From Cryobacterium sp. Y29 (GTDB lineage Bacteria > Actinomycetota > Actinomycetes > Actinomycetales > Microbacteriaceae), in contig NZ_PJJN01000034.1 in NCBI RefSeq assembly GCF_002929825.1, forward strand, positions 62,001 to 126,000: a stretch of 64,000 bases of DNA. Reading direction: 5' to 3'. The notes beneath the pieces were generated by a model. It worked only from the letters and a program-made list of their open reading frames with translations, made no database searches and had not been told where the DNA came from. A program made the position numbers and the translations under genes. Below are positions 1-9,005 of the stretch, piece by piece. Position 1 is the stretch's first letter; the number at the start of each line of letters is the position of its first letter.

Positions 1-617
1 GTGAACCAGGCCGAGACGCTCAGGTCGTAGTCGGCGGTGTGCTCGAAGGCGAGCGAGGCGAGCTTCTGACGCAGCTTGAGCGTTGAGCCACCCGCGGCCA
101 TGGCTTCGATGATCTCACCGTAGTTGACCGGCTCGACGACGATGGCCACGTTGGCGTGGTTTTTAGCGGATGCCCGCACGAGCGCCGGTCCGCCGATGTC
201 GATCTGCTCGATCACGTCGGCCGGTTCGGCGCCGCTCAGGGCGGTTTCGACGAAGGGGTACAGGTTGACGACGACAAGCTGGAAGGCCTTGATGCCGAGC
301 TCGGTCAGCTGCGCTTCGTGCGTTTCGAGGCGCAGGTCGGCGAGGATGCCGGCGTGCACCCCGGGGTGCAGGGTCTTGACCCGGCCGTCGAGCGATTCCG
401 GAAAGCCCGTGACCGAAAAAACGTCGGTGACGTCGTAGCCGGCGGCGCGAATGGCGGCCGCGGTGGAGCCGGTGGAAACAATTTCGACGCCTCCGGTTGT
501 CAGGGCAGCGGCGAGTTCGAGCAGCCCGGTCTTGTCGCTAACGGAGATGAGCGCACGCTCGATCACGATCTGGTCCCGGTTGCGGTACGAGCTGGGCGCG
601 CTGGTGTGAGCGATCAT
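1..617 (-). CDS. purH: PurH, bifunctional AICAR formyltransferase/IMP cyclohydrolase (5' part only)
   Basis: PurH carries out the last two steps of de novo IMP synthesis in the cytoplasm. Only about 205 N-terminal residues are present; the gene runs off the left edge of the window. The visible part is the MGS-like IMP cyclohydrolase domain: [12 protein letters not shown] near residues 25-36, STGST near 48-52 and the family signature [20 protein letters not shown] at 71-90. The ATG at 617-615 overlaps the purN stop by the ATGA arrangement, which fixes the start and implies translational coupling. The purN-purH order is common in actinobacteria. The formyltransferase domain lies outside the window. 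Confidence 0.95.
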   Translation of the reverse strand, partial: MIAHTSAPSSYRNRDQIVIERALISVSDKTGLLELAAALTTGGVEIVSTGSTAAAIRAAGYDVTDVFSVTGFPESLDGRVKTLHPGVHAGILADLRLETHEAQLTELGIKAFQLVVVNLYPFVETALSGAEPADVIEQIDIGGPALVRASAKNHANVAIVVEPVNYGEIIEAMAAGGSTLKLRQKLASLAFEHTADYDLSVSAWF

Positions 618-1207
618 GCGTTGCTGTTCTCCTTGAGGTTCATGTGTCCGTTGGCGATGTCGAGCACAGCCTGGATGAGTAGGCGCCTCTCGACGATCTT
701 GATGCGATTCTGCAGGGAAGCTTCGGTGTCACCGGTCAGAATGTCCACGCGCTCCTGAACCAGGATGGGGCCTGCGTCGACACCGTTGTCGACCACGATG
801 ATGCTCGCTCCGGTTCGAACCGCGCCAGCGGCCAGGGCGTCGCGCACGGCGTGCGCCCCCGGAAATTCGGGCAAGTAAGCGGGATGGGTGTTGATCAGGT
901 TCGGCGACAGGGCGGCGACCACGCGCGGCGGCAGCAGCCGCATCAGGCCGCTGAGCACGACCAGGTCGGGCTGCCACTGCTGAATCTGCGCGAGCAGTTC
1001 GTCGCCCCAGGCCGCCCGGTCAGCGAAAGAGGAGAACGGAACAGAGAAGGCGGGGACACCGAATTCGACGCCGAGCTCAAGTCCGTCGGCGTCGCGATCA
1101 GCTCCGATTGCCACGATGCGTGCCGGAAACTCGGCGTCTTCTGACGCTTCCAGCAGGGCCCGCAGGTTGGATCCTCCGCCGGAGATCAGCACGACAATAG
1201 ACAGCAC
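614..1207 (-). CDS. purN: PurN, phosphoribosylglycinamide formyltransferase
   Basis: This enzyme transfers a formyl group from 10-formyl-tetrahydrofolate to GAR, the third step of purine synthesis. The 197-residue length is normal. The phosphate-binding loop [12 protein letters not shown] is at residues 9-20. The catalytic residues of the E. coli enzyme fall at the same numbers here: Asn106 and His108 in [12 protein letters not shown], and Asp144 in VDNGVDAGP. The start is GTG. It lies 10 bp downstream of the DUF6350 gene and overlaps purH by 4 bp, so the three genes probably form one transcript. Confidence 0.96.
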   Translation of the reverse strand: MLSIVVLISGGGSNLRALLEASEDAEFPARIVAIGADRDADGLELGVEFGVPAFSVPFSSFADRAAWGDELLAQIQQWQPDLVVLSGLMRLLPPRVVAALSPNLINTHPAYLPEFPGAHAVRDALAAGAVRTGASIIVVDNGVDAGPILVQERVDILTGDTEASLQNRIKIVERRLLIQAVLDIANGHMNLKENSNA

Positions 1208-1217
1208 GATCTTCAGC

Positions 1218-2465
1218 CTACCGTTTGGCGGAGCGCCGAGACGGGAGCCGTACCCGGCCGGCGAGCATGCCGAGTGCCGCAGCGACGCCGATTTCGGCGG
1301 CGGCGAGCGCGCCGACCAGCAGCGGATTCGGCCCGACCTGAACCAGTCGACCCGGGCCCATCGCGCCGGCCGACCACCAGGCGAGCAGGCCGAGGAGTGC
1401 GCCGGCGACGACGCCCATGCCGAGACCGGTGAAAACGTGCGCGAGCGTGGTTCTCTCGGGAACCCCCGCGCGGTCCAAAAACTGCCGGGTCACGACAGCG
1501 AAAACGAAACCGATCAGAACGGGCGCAAGCAACCCGAGAAAGCCGTAGGTCGGGGTGCCCTGCGGCAGGGCGCCGAACAGAGGCAGGCCGGGAAGGGTTC
1601 CCACTACGGTGCCGATCGGCGAGACGGTGGTGCCAGCGCCGAGCGCGATGCCGGGCCCGACAAACCACGCAGCCGCCCAGATAACGAGGTTGGGAATGAG
1701 TGCGAGCTGGGCCAGGGTGATGGTAGCGCCGCCGAAGACACCGGCCTGCACCGCCTCGTAGAGCCCGATAATGGTCGCGTAATTGACCGCGATGAGCACG
1801 GCAACGGCCACGGCGGACACGATCAGCACGCCCGCGGCGGCGGCTGTTCCACCGCGCAGTGCACCCTCGATGACGGTGCGACCGGTGTGCGGTATCCGCT
1901 GGTAGGCCGAGCGGATACCGCGGCTCACGCGATCCAGGCCCACCACCGCCCCCACGGTCTTGCGCCGCCCCAGTTCCGCCCCCACCAGAACCCCGGCAGC
2001 ATAGATGAGCGTCGGCAGCACGAGCCCCTGCAGTTGGTTGGGCGCAACCGTTTCCGACACCGCGGACACGGTCACCAGTGCGGCGAGAACTGCATACGTG
2101 CCCACGGCGACGGCGACGCCGACGACAAGGTGCGGGGTCTCGGCGGCGCGACGGCCAGTGTGCACGCCCATCAGCACCGAGAGCATTGCGAAGCCGAGCG
2201 GCACCACCGAGATGAGAAAGGGGGTGTCTGCGCCGGTCAGGGCGAGCCCGGCGGCGATGTCAGGGCCCAGCTGCACCGTGAGGTCGACGCCGTTGCCGAG
2301 CAACCAGATATCAGCGGCAGCGCGCCAGAAGACGAACCATTCCACAGAGAGGCCGAAGTGGGCGGCCCAGAGCACGGTGAGCGGTACCATCGCGATGCCG
2401 ATGCCGATGGCGACGACAAGTAGAGCCTCGAGAGCGGCGAGCAGGGCGGTCGTTATGCGGTTCAT
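1218..2465 (-). CDS. DUF6350 family polytopic membrane protein
   Basis: The 415-residue protein is almost entirely hydrophobic, with roughly ten or more transmembrane segments and short basic loops (for example GRRAAETPH and [10 protein letters not shown]). It ends in a basic tail, [12 protein letters not shown]. This gene sits immediately before purN/purH in many actinobacteria and is annotated as DUF6350; its biochemical function is unknown to me. The gap to purN is 10 bp, so it is probably co-transcribed with the purine genes. Whether it serves purine metabolism or is only a positional partner cannot be told from the sequence. Confidence 0.75.
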   Translation of the reverse strand: MNRITTALLAALEALLVVAIGIGIAMVPLTVLWAAHFGLSVEWFVFWRAAADIWLLGNGVDLTVQLGPDIAAGLALTGADTPFLISVVPLGFAMLSVLMGVHTGRRAAETPHLVVGVAVAVGTYAVLAALVTVSAVSETVAPNQLQGLVLPTLIYAAGVLVGAELGRRKTVGAVVGLDRVSRGIRSAYQRIPHTGRTVIEGALRGGTAAAAGVLIVSAVAVAVLIAVNYATIIGLYEAVQAGVFGGATITLAQLALIPNLVIWAAAWFVGPGIALGAGTTVSPIGTVVGTLPGLPLFGALPQGTPTYGFLGLLAPVLIGFVFAVVTRQFLDRAGVPERTTLAHVFTGLGMGVVAGALLGLLAWWSAGAMGPGRLVQVGPNPLLVGALAAAEIGVAAALGMLAGRVRLPSRRSAKR

Positions 2466-2525
2466 CCGTTGCGAGCCTATATCGCCGGGCCGGTAATGCT
2501 CACCAGCACGCGCCCACCCATGCAG

Positions 2526-2557
2526 AAAGGGCCCGCCGAAATTCTGCGAGCCCCTTC
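2526..2557 (-). terminator. Possible imperfect terminator hairpin after sucD
   Basis: Between the sucD stop and the DUF6350 start there is an imperfect inverted repeat. The left arm is around 2526-2536 and the right arm around 2546-2557, with one bulge and one mismatch. On the minus strand it is followed by a short T-containing stretch (CCCTTTCTG). It could separate sucCD from the DUF6350-purNH transcript. The pairing is not strong. Confidence 0.35.
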
Positions 2558-2567
2558 CGACAGTGAA

Positions 2568-3455
2568 TTACAGTGCGGTGAGTGCCTCACGCAGCAGGTT
2601 CGCAGCCTCGCTCGGCGTCTTGCCTACCTTGACTCCGGCGGCTTCGAGGGCTTCCTTCTTGCCCTGGGCGGTTCCGGCTCCGTCGGAGACGATGGCGCCG
2701 GCGTGGCCCATGGTCTTGCCCTCTGGAGCGGTGAAACCGGCCACGTAGCCGATGACCGGCTTCGTGACGTGCGCCTTGATGTACTCGGCGGCCTTCTCTT
2801 CAGCGTCGCCGCCGATTTCGCCGATCATGACGATCGCCTTGGTCTCTGGGTCGTTCTCGAAGGCCTCGAGGGCGTCGATGTGCGTGGTGCCGATGATGGG
2901 GTCGCCACCGATACCAATCGCGGTGGAGAAGCCGAGGTCCCGCAGTTCGTACATCATCTGGTAGGTGAGGGTACCCGACTTGGAGACGAGCCCGACCGGG
3001 CCCTTGACCGTGATGTTCGCCGGCGTGATGCCGACGAGTGCTTCCCCGGGCGTGATGATGCCGGGGCAGTTCGGGCCGATGATGCGGGTCTTGTTGCCTT
3101 TTTTGATGGCATAGGCCCAGAACTCGGCCGAGTCCTGCACGGGAACACCCTCGGTGATGATGACGAGCAACGGAATCTCGGCATCGATCGCTTCGAGGAC
3201 GGCGTCCTTAGTGAACACCGGCGGCACGAAGATGATCGACACGTCGGCGCCGGTCTTCTCGACGGCCTCGGCGACCGTGCCGAAAACGGGCAGTTCGACG
3301 GTGCCGTGCACGACGGTGGTGCCGGCCTTGCGGGCGTTGACGCCACCGACGACCTGGGTACCGGCCTTGAGCATGAGGGCGGTGTGCTTGGTGCCCTCAC
3401 CTCCGGTGATGCCCTGAACGATGACCTTGGAGTCTTTGTTGAGGAAGATTGACAT
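2568..3455 (-). CDS. sucD: SucD, succinate-CoA ligase alpha subunit
   Basis: The alpha subunit binds CoA and carries the phosphorylated histidine in the TCA-cycle reaction succinyl-CoA + NDP + Pi to succinate + CoA + NTP. The 295-residue length is typical. Features are the CoA-binding fold at the N terminus ([17 protein letters not shown] near 13-29), [13 protein letters not shown] in the middle, [15 protein letters not shown] near 190, and [18 protein letters not shown] with the phospho-histidine near residue 251. It lies 13 bp downstream of sucC in a two-gene operon. Confidence 0.97.
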   Translation of the reverse strand: MSIFLNKDSKVIVQGITGGEGTKHTALMLKAGTQVVGGVNARKAGTTVVHGTVELPVFGTVAEAVEKTGADVSIIFVPPVFTKDAVLEAIDAEIPLLVIITEGVPVQDSAEFWAYAIKKGNKTRIIGPNCPGIITPGEALVGITPANITVKGPVGLVSKSGTLTYQMMYELRDLGFSTAIGIGGDPIIGTTHIDALEAFENDPETKAIVMIGEIGGDAEEKAAEYIKAHVTKPVIGYVAGFTAPEGKTMGHAGAIVSDGAGTAQGKKEALEAAGVKVGKTPSEAANLLREALTAL

Positions 3456-3468
3456 GCGTGGTTGTCCC

Positions 3469-4638
3469 TTACTTCGCTGCGTGGGCGAGTTCGGCGGCCT
3501 TGGCGGCGCCCTCGTCCATGGTGGCGGCCAGTGTTACGAGCGGGTGGTTCGCCTCGGCGAGGATGCGACGACCCTCCTCGACGTTGTTGCCGTCGAGGCG
3601 AACGACGAGCGGCTTGTTGGCGCTCGAACCGAGTTCGGCGAGCGCACCCACGATGCCCTTCGCGACGGCGTCACACGCGGTGATGCCACCGAAGACGTTG
3701 ACGAAAACGCTCTTGACCTGCGGGTCGCCCAAAATGACGTCGAGGCCGGCGGCCATCACCTCAGCGGATGCTCCGCCCCCGATGTCGAGAAAGTTGGCCG
3801 GCTTGACACTGCCGAAGTTCTCACCGGCGTAGGCGACGACGTCGAGGGTGCTCATGACGAGCCCCGCGCCGTTGCCGATGATGCCGACTTCACCGTCGAG
3901 CTTGACGTAGTTGAGGCCGGCAGCCTTGGCCTTGGCTTCGAGCGGGTCGGCCGCAGCGGCATCCTCGAGAAGAGCGTGCTTGGGGTGACGGAAATCAGCG
4001 TTCTCATCGAGGGTGACCTTACCGTCGAGCGCGATGATGTCGCCCTCTTCGGTGAGCACCAGCGGGTTGACCTCGACCAGGGTCGCGTCTTCACCCGTGA
4101 ATACGTTGTAGAGCTTGACGAAGACCGGGGCGACCTTGTCGACGAGCTCGGCCGGGAACTTGGCGTCGATAGCGATCTGCTTCGCCACGGCGAGGTCGAT
4201 GCCGACCGAGGGATCAATGGCCGTGTAGGCGAGCGCTTCGGGCTTCTCGACGGCGAGAACTTCGATCTCCACGCCGCCCTCGTAGCTGGCGAGCGACAGG
4301 TAGGACCGGTTGGAGCGGTCCAGGAGCACGGAGAAGTAGAACTCCGCCTTGATGCGGGCTCCACCGGCCACCATGACGCGGTGAACCGTGTGGCCCTTGA
4401 TGTCGAGGCCGAGGATGCTCTGGCCAGCGGCCTCGGCGTAGTCCGGAGTCTTGGCTACCTTGACGCCGCCGGCCTTGCCGCGGCCGCCGACCTTGACCTG
4501 CGCCTTGACCACGACAACGCCACCGAGCTTCTCGGCCGCTGCGCGCACTTCGGCGGGGGTGTCCGCGATGATGCCCGGCAGAACCGGCACACCATATTCC
4601 TCAAAAAGGTCTCTCGCTTGGTACTCGTAAAGATCCAC
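3469..4638 (-). CDS. sucC: SucC, succinate-CoA ligase beta subunit
   Basis: The beta subunit has the ATP-grasp fold and determines nucleotide specificity. The protein is 389 residues, the usual length. It begins [21 protein letters not shown] and contains the ATP-grasp core ([18 protein letters not shown] near 44-61), [19 protein letters not shown] near 190, and the C-terminal ligase half with [12 protein letters not shown]. The start is GTG at 4638, preceded by GGAAGAG at good spacing. It is the first gene of sucCD. The 253 bp to the divergent metal transporter gene must hold both promoters, but no clear consensus was recognised. Confidence 0.97.
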   Translation of the reverse strand: MDLYEYQARDLFEEYGVPVLPGIIADTPAEVRAAAEKLGGVVVVKAQVKVGGRGKAGGVKVAKTPDYAEAAGQSILGLDIKGHTVHRVMVAGGARIKAEFYFSVLLDRSNRSYLSLASYEGGVEIEVLAVEKPEALAYTAIDPSVGIDLAVAKQIAIDAKFPAELVDKVAPVFVKLYNVFTGEDATLVEVNPLVLTEEGDIIALDGKVTLDENADFRHPKHALLEDAAAADPLEAKAKAAGLNYVKLDGEVGIIGNGAGLVMSTLDVVAYAGENFGSVKPANFLDIGGGASAEVMAAGLDVILGDPQVKSVFVNVFGGITACDAVAKGIVGALAELGSSANKPLVVRLDGNNVEEGRRILAEANHPLVTLAATMDEGAAKAAELAHAAK

Positions 4639-4891
4639 GCTGCTCTTCCAATCCGCGTCTTGGCGATCACACCGCCGGTGAAGATATATGAGGTTGTTGG
4701 TAACAGCAGTCCTCGCCGTAAATTAGCTCGACATCAAGACATACCGGCCCGTGAAAACTCTAGCGCGTGATTCGAGCGTCAAGGCGCACTCGCAGAGCTG
4801 CCGAAACACCACCGTGCTACCGCTGAACGCCACCGCGAAGGCTAGCCACACCTTGCTGGACGACGCCCCCGTTGGGTGCTTATCTAGTACT

Positions 4892-5602
4892 ATGTCCGAT
4901 CTTGCTCAAGCGGTGGAACCGCACGCCGCCGGCCTCGCTTCCCGGCTGAACTGGCTGCGCGCCGGTGTTCTCGGCGCGAACGATGGCATCGTCTCGGTCG
5001 CCGCCCTTGTCGTCGGTGTTGCCGCTGCCACCACCGACTCCCACGTCATCCTCATCGCCGGAGTTGCGAGCCTGCTCGCCGGCGCCATTTCGATGGCCCT
5101 CGGTGAGTACGTGTCGGTGAGCAGCCAACGCGACTCCGAACGCGCCCTCATCGCCAAGGAAACCTGGGAACTCGAGAACGAGCCCGAGGAGGAGCTCGCC
5201 GAATTGGCTGGCTTCTACGAAGCCAAGGGACTCTCATCCGAGACCGCCCGGCAGGTCGCAGTCGAGCTCACCAAGCATGACGCCCTTGCAGCCCACCTCG
5301 AGGTTGAGTTGCACATCACCGAACAAGACGTGTCGAATCCCTGGCATGCGGCCTACGCATCCGCTATCGCCTTCACCGTCGGCGCCGCGCTCCCCCTGCT
5401 CGCCGTACTGCTGCCGCCCGCCGAATACCGTATCGGCGCCACGTTCGTCGCGGTCCTGATCGCCCTTGTCATTACCGGCTGGCTCAGCGCCCACCTCGGC
5501 AACAGCCCGAAGCCGCGGGCCATCGCCCGCATCGTCATCGGCGGAATCCTCGCCCTCGCCGTGACCTATGTGATCGGCGCCCTCATCGGCGGCAGCGTCT
5601 GA
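4892..5602 (+). CDS. VIT1/CCC1-family metal ion transporter
   Basis: This 236-residue integral membrane protein belongs to the vacuolar iron transporter / CCC1 family, which moves Fe2+ or Mn2+ across membranes. The hallmark first segment LGANDGIVSVAALVVGVA and the following SLLAGAISMALGEYVSVSSQRD are intact. A hydrophilic Glu-rich cytoplasmic linker (KETWELENEPEEELAELAGFY) carries likely metal ligands, and three C-terminal membrane segments follow. The reading frame is open further upstream to 4751, but the ATG at 4892 is where family homology begins. That start is preceded by TATCTAGTACT, which could be a -10 element giving a nearly leaderless message. Bacterial substrates vary, so iron versus manganese is not decided. 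Confidence 0.88.
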   Translation: MSDLAQAVEPHAAGLASRLNWLRAGVLGANDGIVSVAALVVGVAAATTDSHVILIAGVASLLAGAISMALGEYVSVSSQRDSERALIAKETWELENEPEEELAELAGFYEAKGLSSETARQVAVELTKHDALAAHLEVELHITEQDVSNPWHAAYASAIAFTVGAALPLLAVLLPPAEYRIGATFVAVLIALVITGWLSAHLGNSPKPRAIARIVIGGILALAVTYVIGALIGGSV

Positions 5603-5662
5603 GCGAGCTGGGCTCACAGCCAACTCCGGGTTCCGTACCGACCGGGTGGATAGGCTGAAAAT

Positions 5663-6073
5663 ATGGCATCACTGCGCATCGGAGTTGGCCCCCTATCGCG
5701 ATCCTCGATCAGTACGGCGGGCGCTTTTGACGCGGCCCTCGTGCTGGCTTTCGCTGCGATCGGCCGATTGAGCCACGGCGAGAGTCTGGCGGGACTCGGC
5801 GTGACCTATTGGCCGTTCCTCGGCGGCCTGATTATCGGCTGGCTCCTGCTGCGCGCCTGGCGACACCCGCGCCGTATCGTTTGGACCGGCGTCGGCATTT
5901 GGATCGCCACCGTAGCGGGTGGCCTGCTGCTGCGCCTCGCCAGCGGCCAGGGCGTTCAACTCAGTTTCGCGATCGTCACGACTATCGTGCTCGGCCTGTT
6001 CCTGCTCGGCTGGCGGGCCATCGCCGCGCTCCTGCTCCGCCGAGGCCGCCAGCGGATGCCCGCCGCGGCCTGA
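5663..6073 (+). CDS. DUF3054 family membrane protein
   Basis: The 136-residue protein has four predicted membrane segments. It shows the DUF3054 pattern: a first segment AFDAALVLAFAAIGRLSHG, then LGVTYWPFLGGLIIGWL, TGVGIWIATVAGGLLLR and FAIVTTIVLGLFLLGWRA. DUF3054 proteins are small actinobacterial and archaeal membrane proteins of unknown function. It follows the VIT1-type transporter by 60 bp on the same strand, and its 3' end converges on apbE across a tandem-repeat region. Confidence 0.8.
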   Translation: MASLRIGVGPLSRSSISTAGAFDAALVLAFAAIGRLSHGESLAGLGVTYWPFLGGLIIGWLLLRAWRHPRRIVWTGVGIWIATVAGGLLLRLASGQGVQLSFAIVTTIVLGLFLLGWRAIAALLLRRGRQRMPAAA

Positions 6074-6163
6074 TTTCAGGATCAGCCTCTCCCGCACGCG
6101 AGGGCGGTCGATTCGAAGCAGCGGAACCGTCGCGTCACCAGACGACCAAATGCCACGGACCAA

Positions 6164-6259
6164 CTGTCCGCCACGCTGTCCGCCACGCAGCCCACCACGC
6201 TGTCCGCCACGCAGCCCACCACGCTGTCCGCCACGCAGCCCACCACGCTGTCCGCCACG
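6164..6259. repeat. 24-bp tandem repeat (minisatellite) in a convergent intergenic region
   Basis: Three perfect consecutive copies of a 24-bp unit (CTGTCCGCCACG followed by CAGCCCACCACG) occupy 6176-6247. They are flanked on each side by one more first half-unit (6164-6175 and 6248-6259). The two 12-bp halves resemble each other, so the array may have grown from a 12-bp unit. The minus strand is G-rich in short runs. The array lies between the convergent DUF3054 and apbE genes and ends 10 bp from the apbE stop. Confidence 0.95.
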
Positions 6260-6268
6260 CAAAATCGC

Positions 6269-7036
6269 CTATGCGGTCCGCCTCAGTCCCGGCGTTGCGA
6301 GCAACTGGCCGTCACGCAACACCGCGAGTACGTCGATGGCGAAGCGCTCGGTCATCTCGCTCAGCGTCGACTCCCCGCCGGCCACGATCGCCGTCGCGAG
6401 TACGTCAGCAGTGAGGATATCGGCCGCGAACACACTCACCTGTCGAAATGGCGACGGTTCGCCGTTCAGGGCCGTCCAAATGTGTTCGCCGCGTTCCGCG
6501 CTGCCCGAGGTGGCCACGGCCCGAAGCGGATACCCCAGCGGAACGTTCGCAATCACCTCACTCCGATTGCCCGGATCTACGATTGCCACGACCCATTCGG
6601 GGTGCCCGGCATCCCCACTGACCAGGACATCACCGCCAGCGTTGATCGACCACTTGGCCGGGCTGCGCGCCGTCAGGGCTGTTCCGGCTTCGGCGATGGC
6701 GAGCGCCTTGACCACGCCCGAGAGGTCGATGACGCCATCGGCACGATGTGGCGTGAACACGCCCTGGGTGCGTTCCCGCCAGTCCAACGCGAGGGCGTAG
6801 CAGGTGCGCAGACTCTGACTCGCCTCGGTCAAACGGATGTCCCCGCGCGCGATGCGACTCAGTTCCGAGTCCTCCCGGTACAGGCTGAACTGCTCGTCCC
6901 AGCGACGAAATACCGACTCGACCACTTCAACGGCAGCGGAATCAAAATCTGCGGCGGAATCACCCAGGCGCAGGCTCACGACCGTCCCCATCGTTGCACA
7001 GGTGCGCGCCGGCATCCGCTCGGAGTCCCAGCCCAC
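6269..7036 (-). CDS. apbE: ApbE-family FAD:protein FMN transferase
   Basis: ApbE enzymes attach FMN covalently to a threonine of exported flavoproteins, using FAD as donor. The protein shows the family start (ATMGTVVSLRLG), DEQFSLYREDSELSRIARGD, GVIDLSGVVKALAIAEA, the NAGGDVLVSG segment and the Mg-binding region AADILTADVLATAIVAGGE near the C terminus. The reading frame is open upstream to 7210, but that part overlaps the FMN-binding gene. The likely start is the GTG at 7036 just after that gene's stop, giving about 255 residues; ATG at 7015 is an alternative. No lipoprotein signal is visible, so it may act on the cytoplasmic side or its start may be mis-set. Its target is probably the neighbouring FMN-binding protein. 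Confidence 0.9.
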   Translation of the reverse strand: MGWDSERMPARTCATMGTVVSLRLGDSAADFDSAAVEVVESVFRRWDEQFSLYREDSELSRIARGDIRLTEASQSLRTCYALALDWRERTQGVFTPHRADGVIDLSGVVKALAIAEAGTALTARSPAKWSINAGGDVLVSGDAGHPEWVVAIVDPGNRSEVIANVPLGYPLRAVATSGSAERGEHIWTALNGEPSPFRQVSVFAADILTADVLATAIVAGGESTLSEMTERFAIDVLAVLRDGQLLATPGLRRTA

Positions 7037-7046
7037 AGTCGCCGCC

Positions 7047-7487
7047 CTAGAATCCGGCCGTATCGAGCGCTGATTGCAGGGACCGCAGGTAGCCCTCGCT
7101 CGTGTACGTGGCACCGCTGACGTTGTGCACCTTCGCGGACTGCGCGGTGAGCACCTCGGAGCGCAGAATCGGCGCGGCCTGATTACTGATGCCGGCCGAC
7201 CGGCCCCCACGGTTGGTCAGCTGCAGCGGGGTGACCTCGGTGATCGCGCCGTTGGCGATGGTCACCGACACCTGCATGTTGCCGTATTGGGTCGGCACCA
7301 CCGCGCCGGTGAAGGTGCCAGACTGCGCTGCCGCCTGGGTCGCTGACGCGGCAGCGGCCATCGCCGTGCCGCCGCTGGACGCGGTCAGGCTCTGCGAGGC
7401 CTCAATCGCCGAGGATCCCAACTGCCACCCGATACCGACGATCGAAACCGAGGCCAGGGTGGCCAGGGCTACCGCGCGTGCTCTCAC
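7047..7487 (-). CDS. FMN-binding domain protein (covalently flavinylated electron carrier)
   Basis: The 146-residue protein has an N-terminal membrane anchor or signal (MRARAVALATLASVSIVGIGW), an Ala/Ser/Thr-rich linker to about residue 55, and an FMN-binding (FMN_bind) domain. The flavinylation motif SGATYTS is near residues 123-129, with the second-Thr region as acceptor; VTPLQLTNRGGRSAGIS is also typical. It should sit outside the membrane and carry FMN added by ApbE. The start ATG overlaps the stop of the upstream reductase gene (ATGA), so the three genes are translationally coupled. Confidence 0.9.
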   Translation of the reverse strand: MRARAVALATLASVSIVGIGWQLGSSAIEASQSLTASSGGTAMAAAASATQAAAQSGTFTGAVVPTQYGNMQVSVTIANGAITEVTPLQLTNRGGRSAGISNQAAPILRSEVLTAQSAKVHNVSGATYTSEGYLRSLQSALDTAGF

Positions 7488-8908
7488 CAGTCAAACCTTT
7501 CGTAGTGGATCTGCTTTTTGGGCACCCCGGCGGAGCGGGCGTCGCGCACGACAGCGTCGGTCCAGGGTCGGGGACCGCAGATATAGATGTCTGCGCTTTC
7601 GAGCCCGGGCACGATCGTGCTCAGGGAGGTCCCGGCCCTGACGGCATCTGCGGGAAGCCAAGTACTGACTCCCTGGGGACGTTTGCCGGCGATAATGCGC
7701 AGCTCGGCGCCGCGCAGTCGGCACAGGTCGGTGAGTTCGTCGACCAGGTAGGTATCGCCGAGGCTGTGCGAGCGGAGCAGCACGGTGGCGTTGCCGGGCG
7801 CGAACGACACCGTTTCCAGTAGCGACCGAATGGGGGCGACGCCGATGCCTGCGGCGATCAGCACGACGCGGAGCGAGGTTCGAGCGTTCTCGGTGAACAG
7901 CCCATATGGACCTTCGAAGCTGACCCGGGTGCCGCGTTTCACGTGGGGAAGCTGCTTCGAAGCATCGCCCAGGCCGCGAACCGTGATGCGCAGTCCGCGC
8001 TCACTCGGCGCTGACGACAGCGAGAACGGATGCGCCTGCCACCAGAGTCCATCGGCCCAGAACCGCCAGACGAAGAACTGTCCGGAGGTCGCCCGGAGCC
8101 TGTCTAACTTTCGGCCGGTCAGGGTGATTGAGGCGACACCCGGAGCGACCGCCTCCACCCGGTCTACGACGAGGCGGTGGCGCAACGACCGGATGACCGG
8201 CAGCAAGAATCGGAACACGATGATGGAGCCGGCTACCGCCGCGTACAGGGCGAGCCAGTAATACCGGGCGATGGCGCCGTCTCTGAGCAGACCACCGACA
8301 CTCAACTGGTGCGGGATGGCCACGAGCACCGAGAAGTAGGCGAGCAGATGCACGGCGTGCCAGGCCTCATAGCGAAACTTGCGGCGCACCACCACGAGCG
8401 AGGTGATGACGACACCGATCATGAGCGTTAGGCCGAGAAAGGCGAGCGGTATGTCGGGCAGGGACGTGAACATGTTCCAGGTCTCGGCGACCACGTTGAC
8501 GTTTTCGGCGAGCGCGTAGCCGGTGATGAGCAGCGCAGCGTGACCGAGAATGAGGTAGAGAGCCGGCTTGCCGAGCGACTGATGCACGGCCATAGCCTGA
8601 TCGTGCCCGAAGGCGCGGTCGATCGGGGGCAGCCGAGCGGCGAGCACGAGCATGATGAGCAGCAGGTCGGTTCCGACCAGGCCCGCGACGATTCCCAGGG
8701 ACGTGAACGCGTCGGCGGGGGTGCCGAACTTGGCTGCTCCCCCATCCGCGAGAAAAATGGCGACCACGATGGCGACCGAGGCAACACAGAGAACCTGCAG
8801 GCTGTCAGCGAGGCGCATCCGCTTCTTATAAGCGGGGCGCGGCGAGGTCACCCGTGGGGTGTTCGTAGGCGCGGTGCCGGTTCGAGTTTTGCGCGTGTCG
8901 AGGCTCAT
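7484..8908 (-). CDS. Ferric-reductase-like transmembrane protein with FAD/NAD(P)H oxidoreductase domain
   Basis: The 474-residue protein joins a six-helix ferric-reductase-like membrane domain (about residues 35-230) to a cytoplasmic ferredoxin-reductase module. Candidate haem-ligand histidines lie in MAVHQSLGKP / LGHAALL and WHAVHLLAYFSVLVAIPHQ. The FAD site is HPFSLSSAPSERG, the nucleotide site is AAGIGVAPIRSLLE, and the C-terminal YICGPRPW motif is present. It likely takes electrons from NAD(P)H and passes them across the membrane, here plausibly to the FMN-binding protein encoded next. It is the first gene of the three-gene cassette. The N-terminal 30 residues are basic and proline-rich, and an internal start is possible. 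Confidence 0.88.
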   Translation of the reverse strand: MSLDTRKTRTGTAPTNTPRVTSPRPAYKKRMRLADSLQVLCVASVAIVVAIFLADGGAAKFGTPADAFTSLGIVAGLVGTDLLLIMLVLAARLPPIDRAFGHDQAMAVHQSLGKPALYLILGHAALLITGYALAENVNVVAETWNMFTSLPDIPLAFLGLTLMIGVVITSLVVVRRKFRYEAWHAVHLLAYFSVLVAIPHQLSVGGLLRDGAIARYYWLALYAAVAGSIIVFRFLLPVIRSLRHRLVVDRVEAVAPGVASITLTGRKLDRLRATSGQFFVWRFWADGLWWQAHPFSLSSAPSERGLRITVRGLGDASKQLPHVKRGTRVSFEGPYGLFTENARTSLRVVLIAAGIGVAPIRSLLETVSFAPGNATVLLRSHSLGDTYLVDELTDLCRLRGAELRIIAGKRPQGVSTWLPADAVRAGTSLSTIVPGLESADIYICGPRPWTDAVVRDARSAGVPKKQIHYERFDW

Positions 8909-9005
8909 GAATTGAGCATCGGGCGGGCGCCCCTCGAACAGCTATCGAGAGCCTGTGAGCAGTCTGTGTGTTACCAATGCGTCGAGCACTGCCGCAACAA
9001 GCACG

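Noticed and set aside
1116-2423. Long plus-strand open frame antisense to the DUF6350 and purN genes
   Set aside because: It is rich in Arg, Gly, His and Glu with no family pattern, and lies wholly over a well-supported membrane-protein gene; such frames are common opposite GC-rich genes.
6164-6259. Possible CRISPR array
   Set aside because: The repeats are directly adjacent with no unique spacers, and no cas genes are present.
5809-6414. Plus-strand frame encoding an Arg/His-rich repeat protein over the 24-bp tandem repeat
   Set aside because: The frame begins inside the DUF3054 gene and ends inside apbE; repeats without stops read through in several frames, so openness is not evidence.
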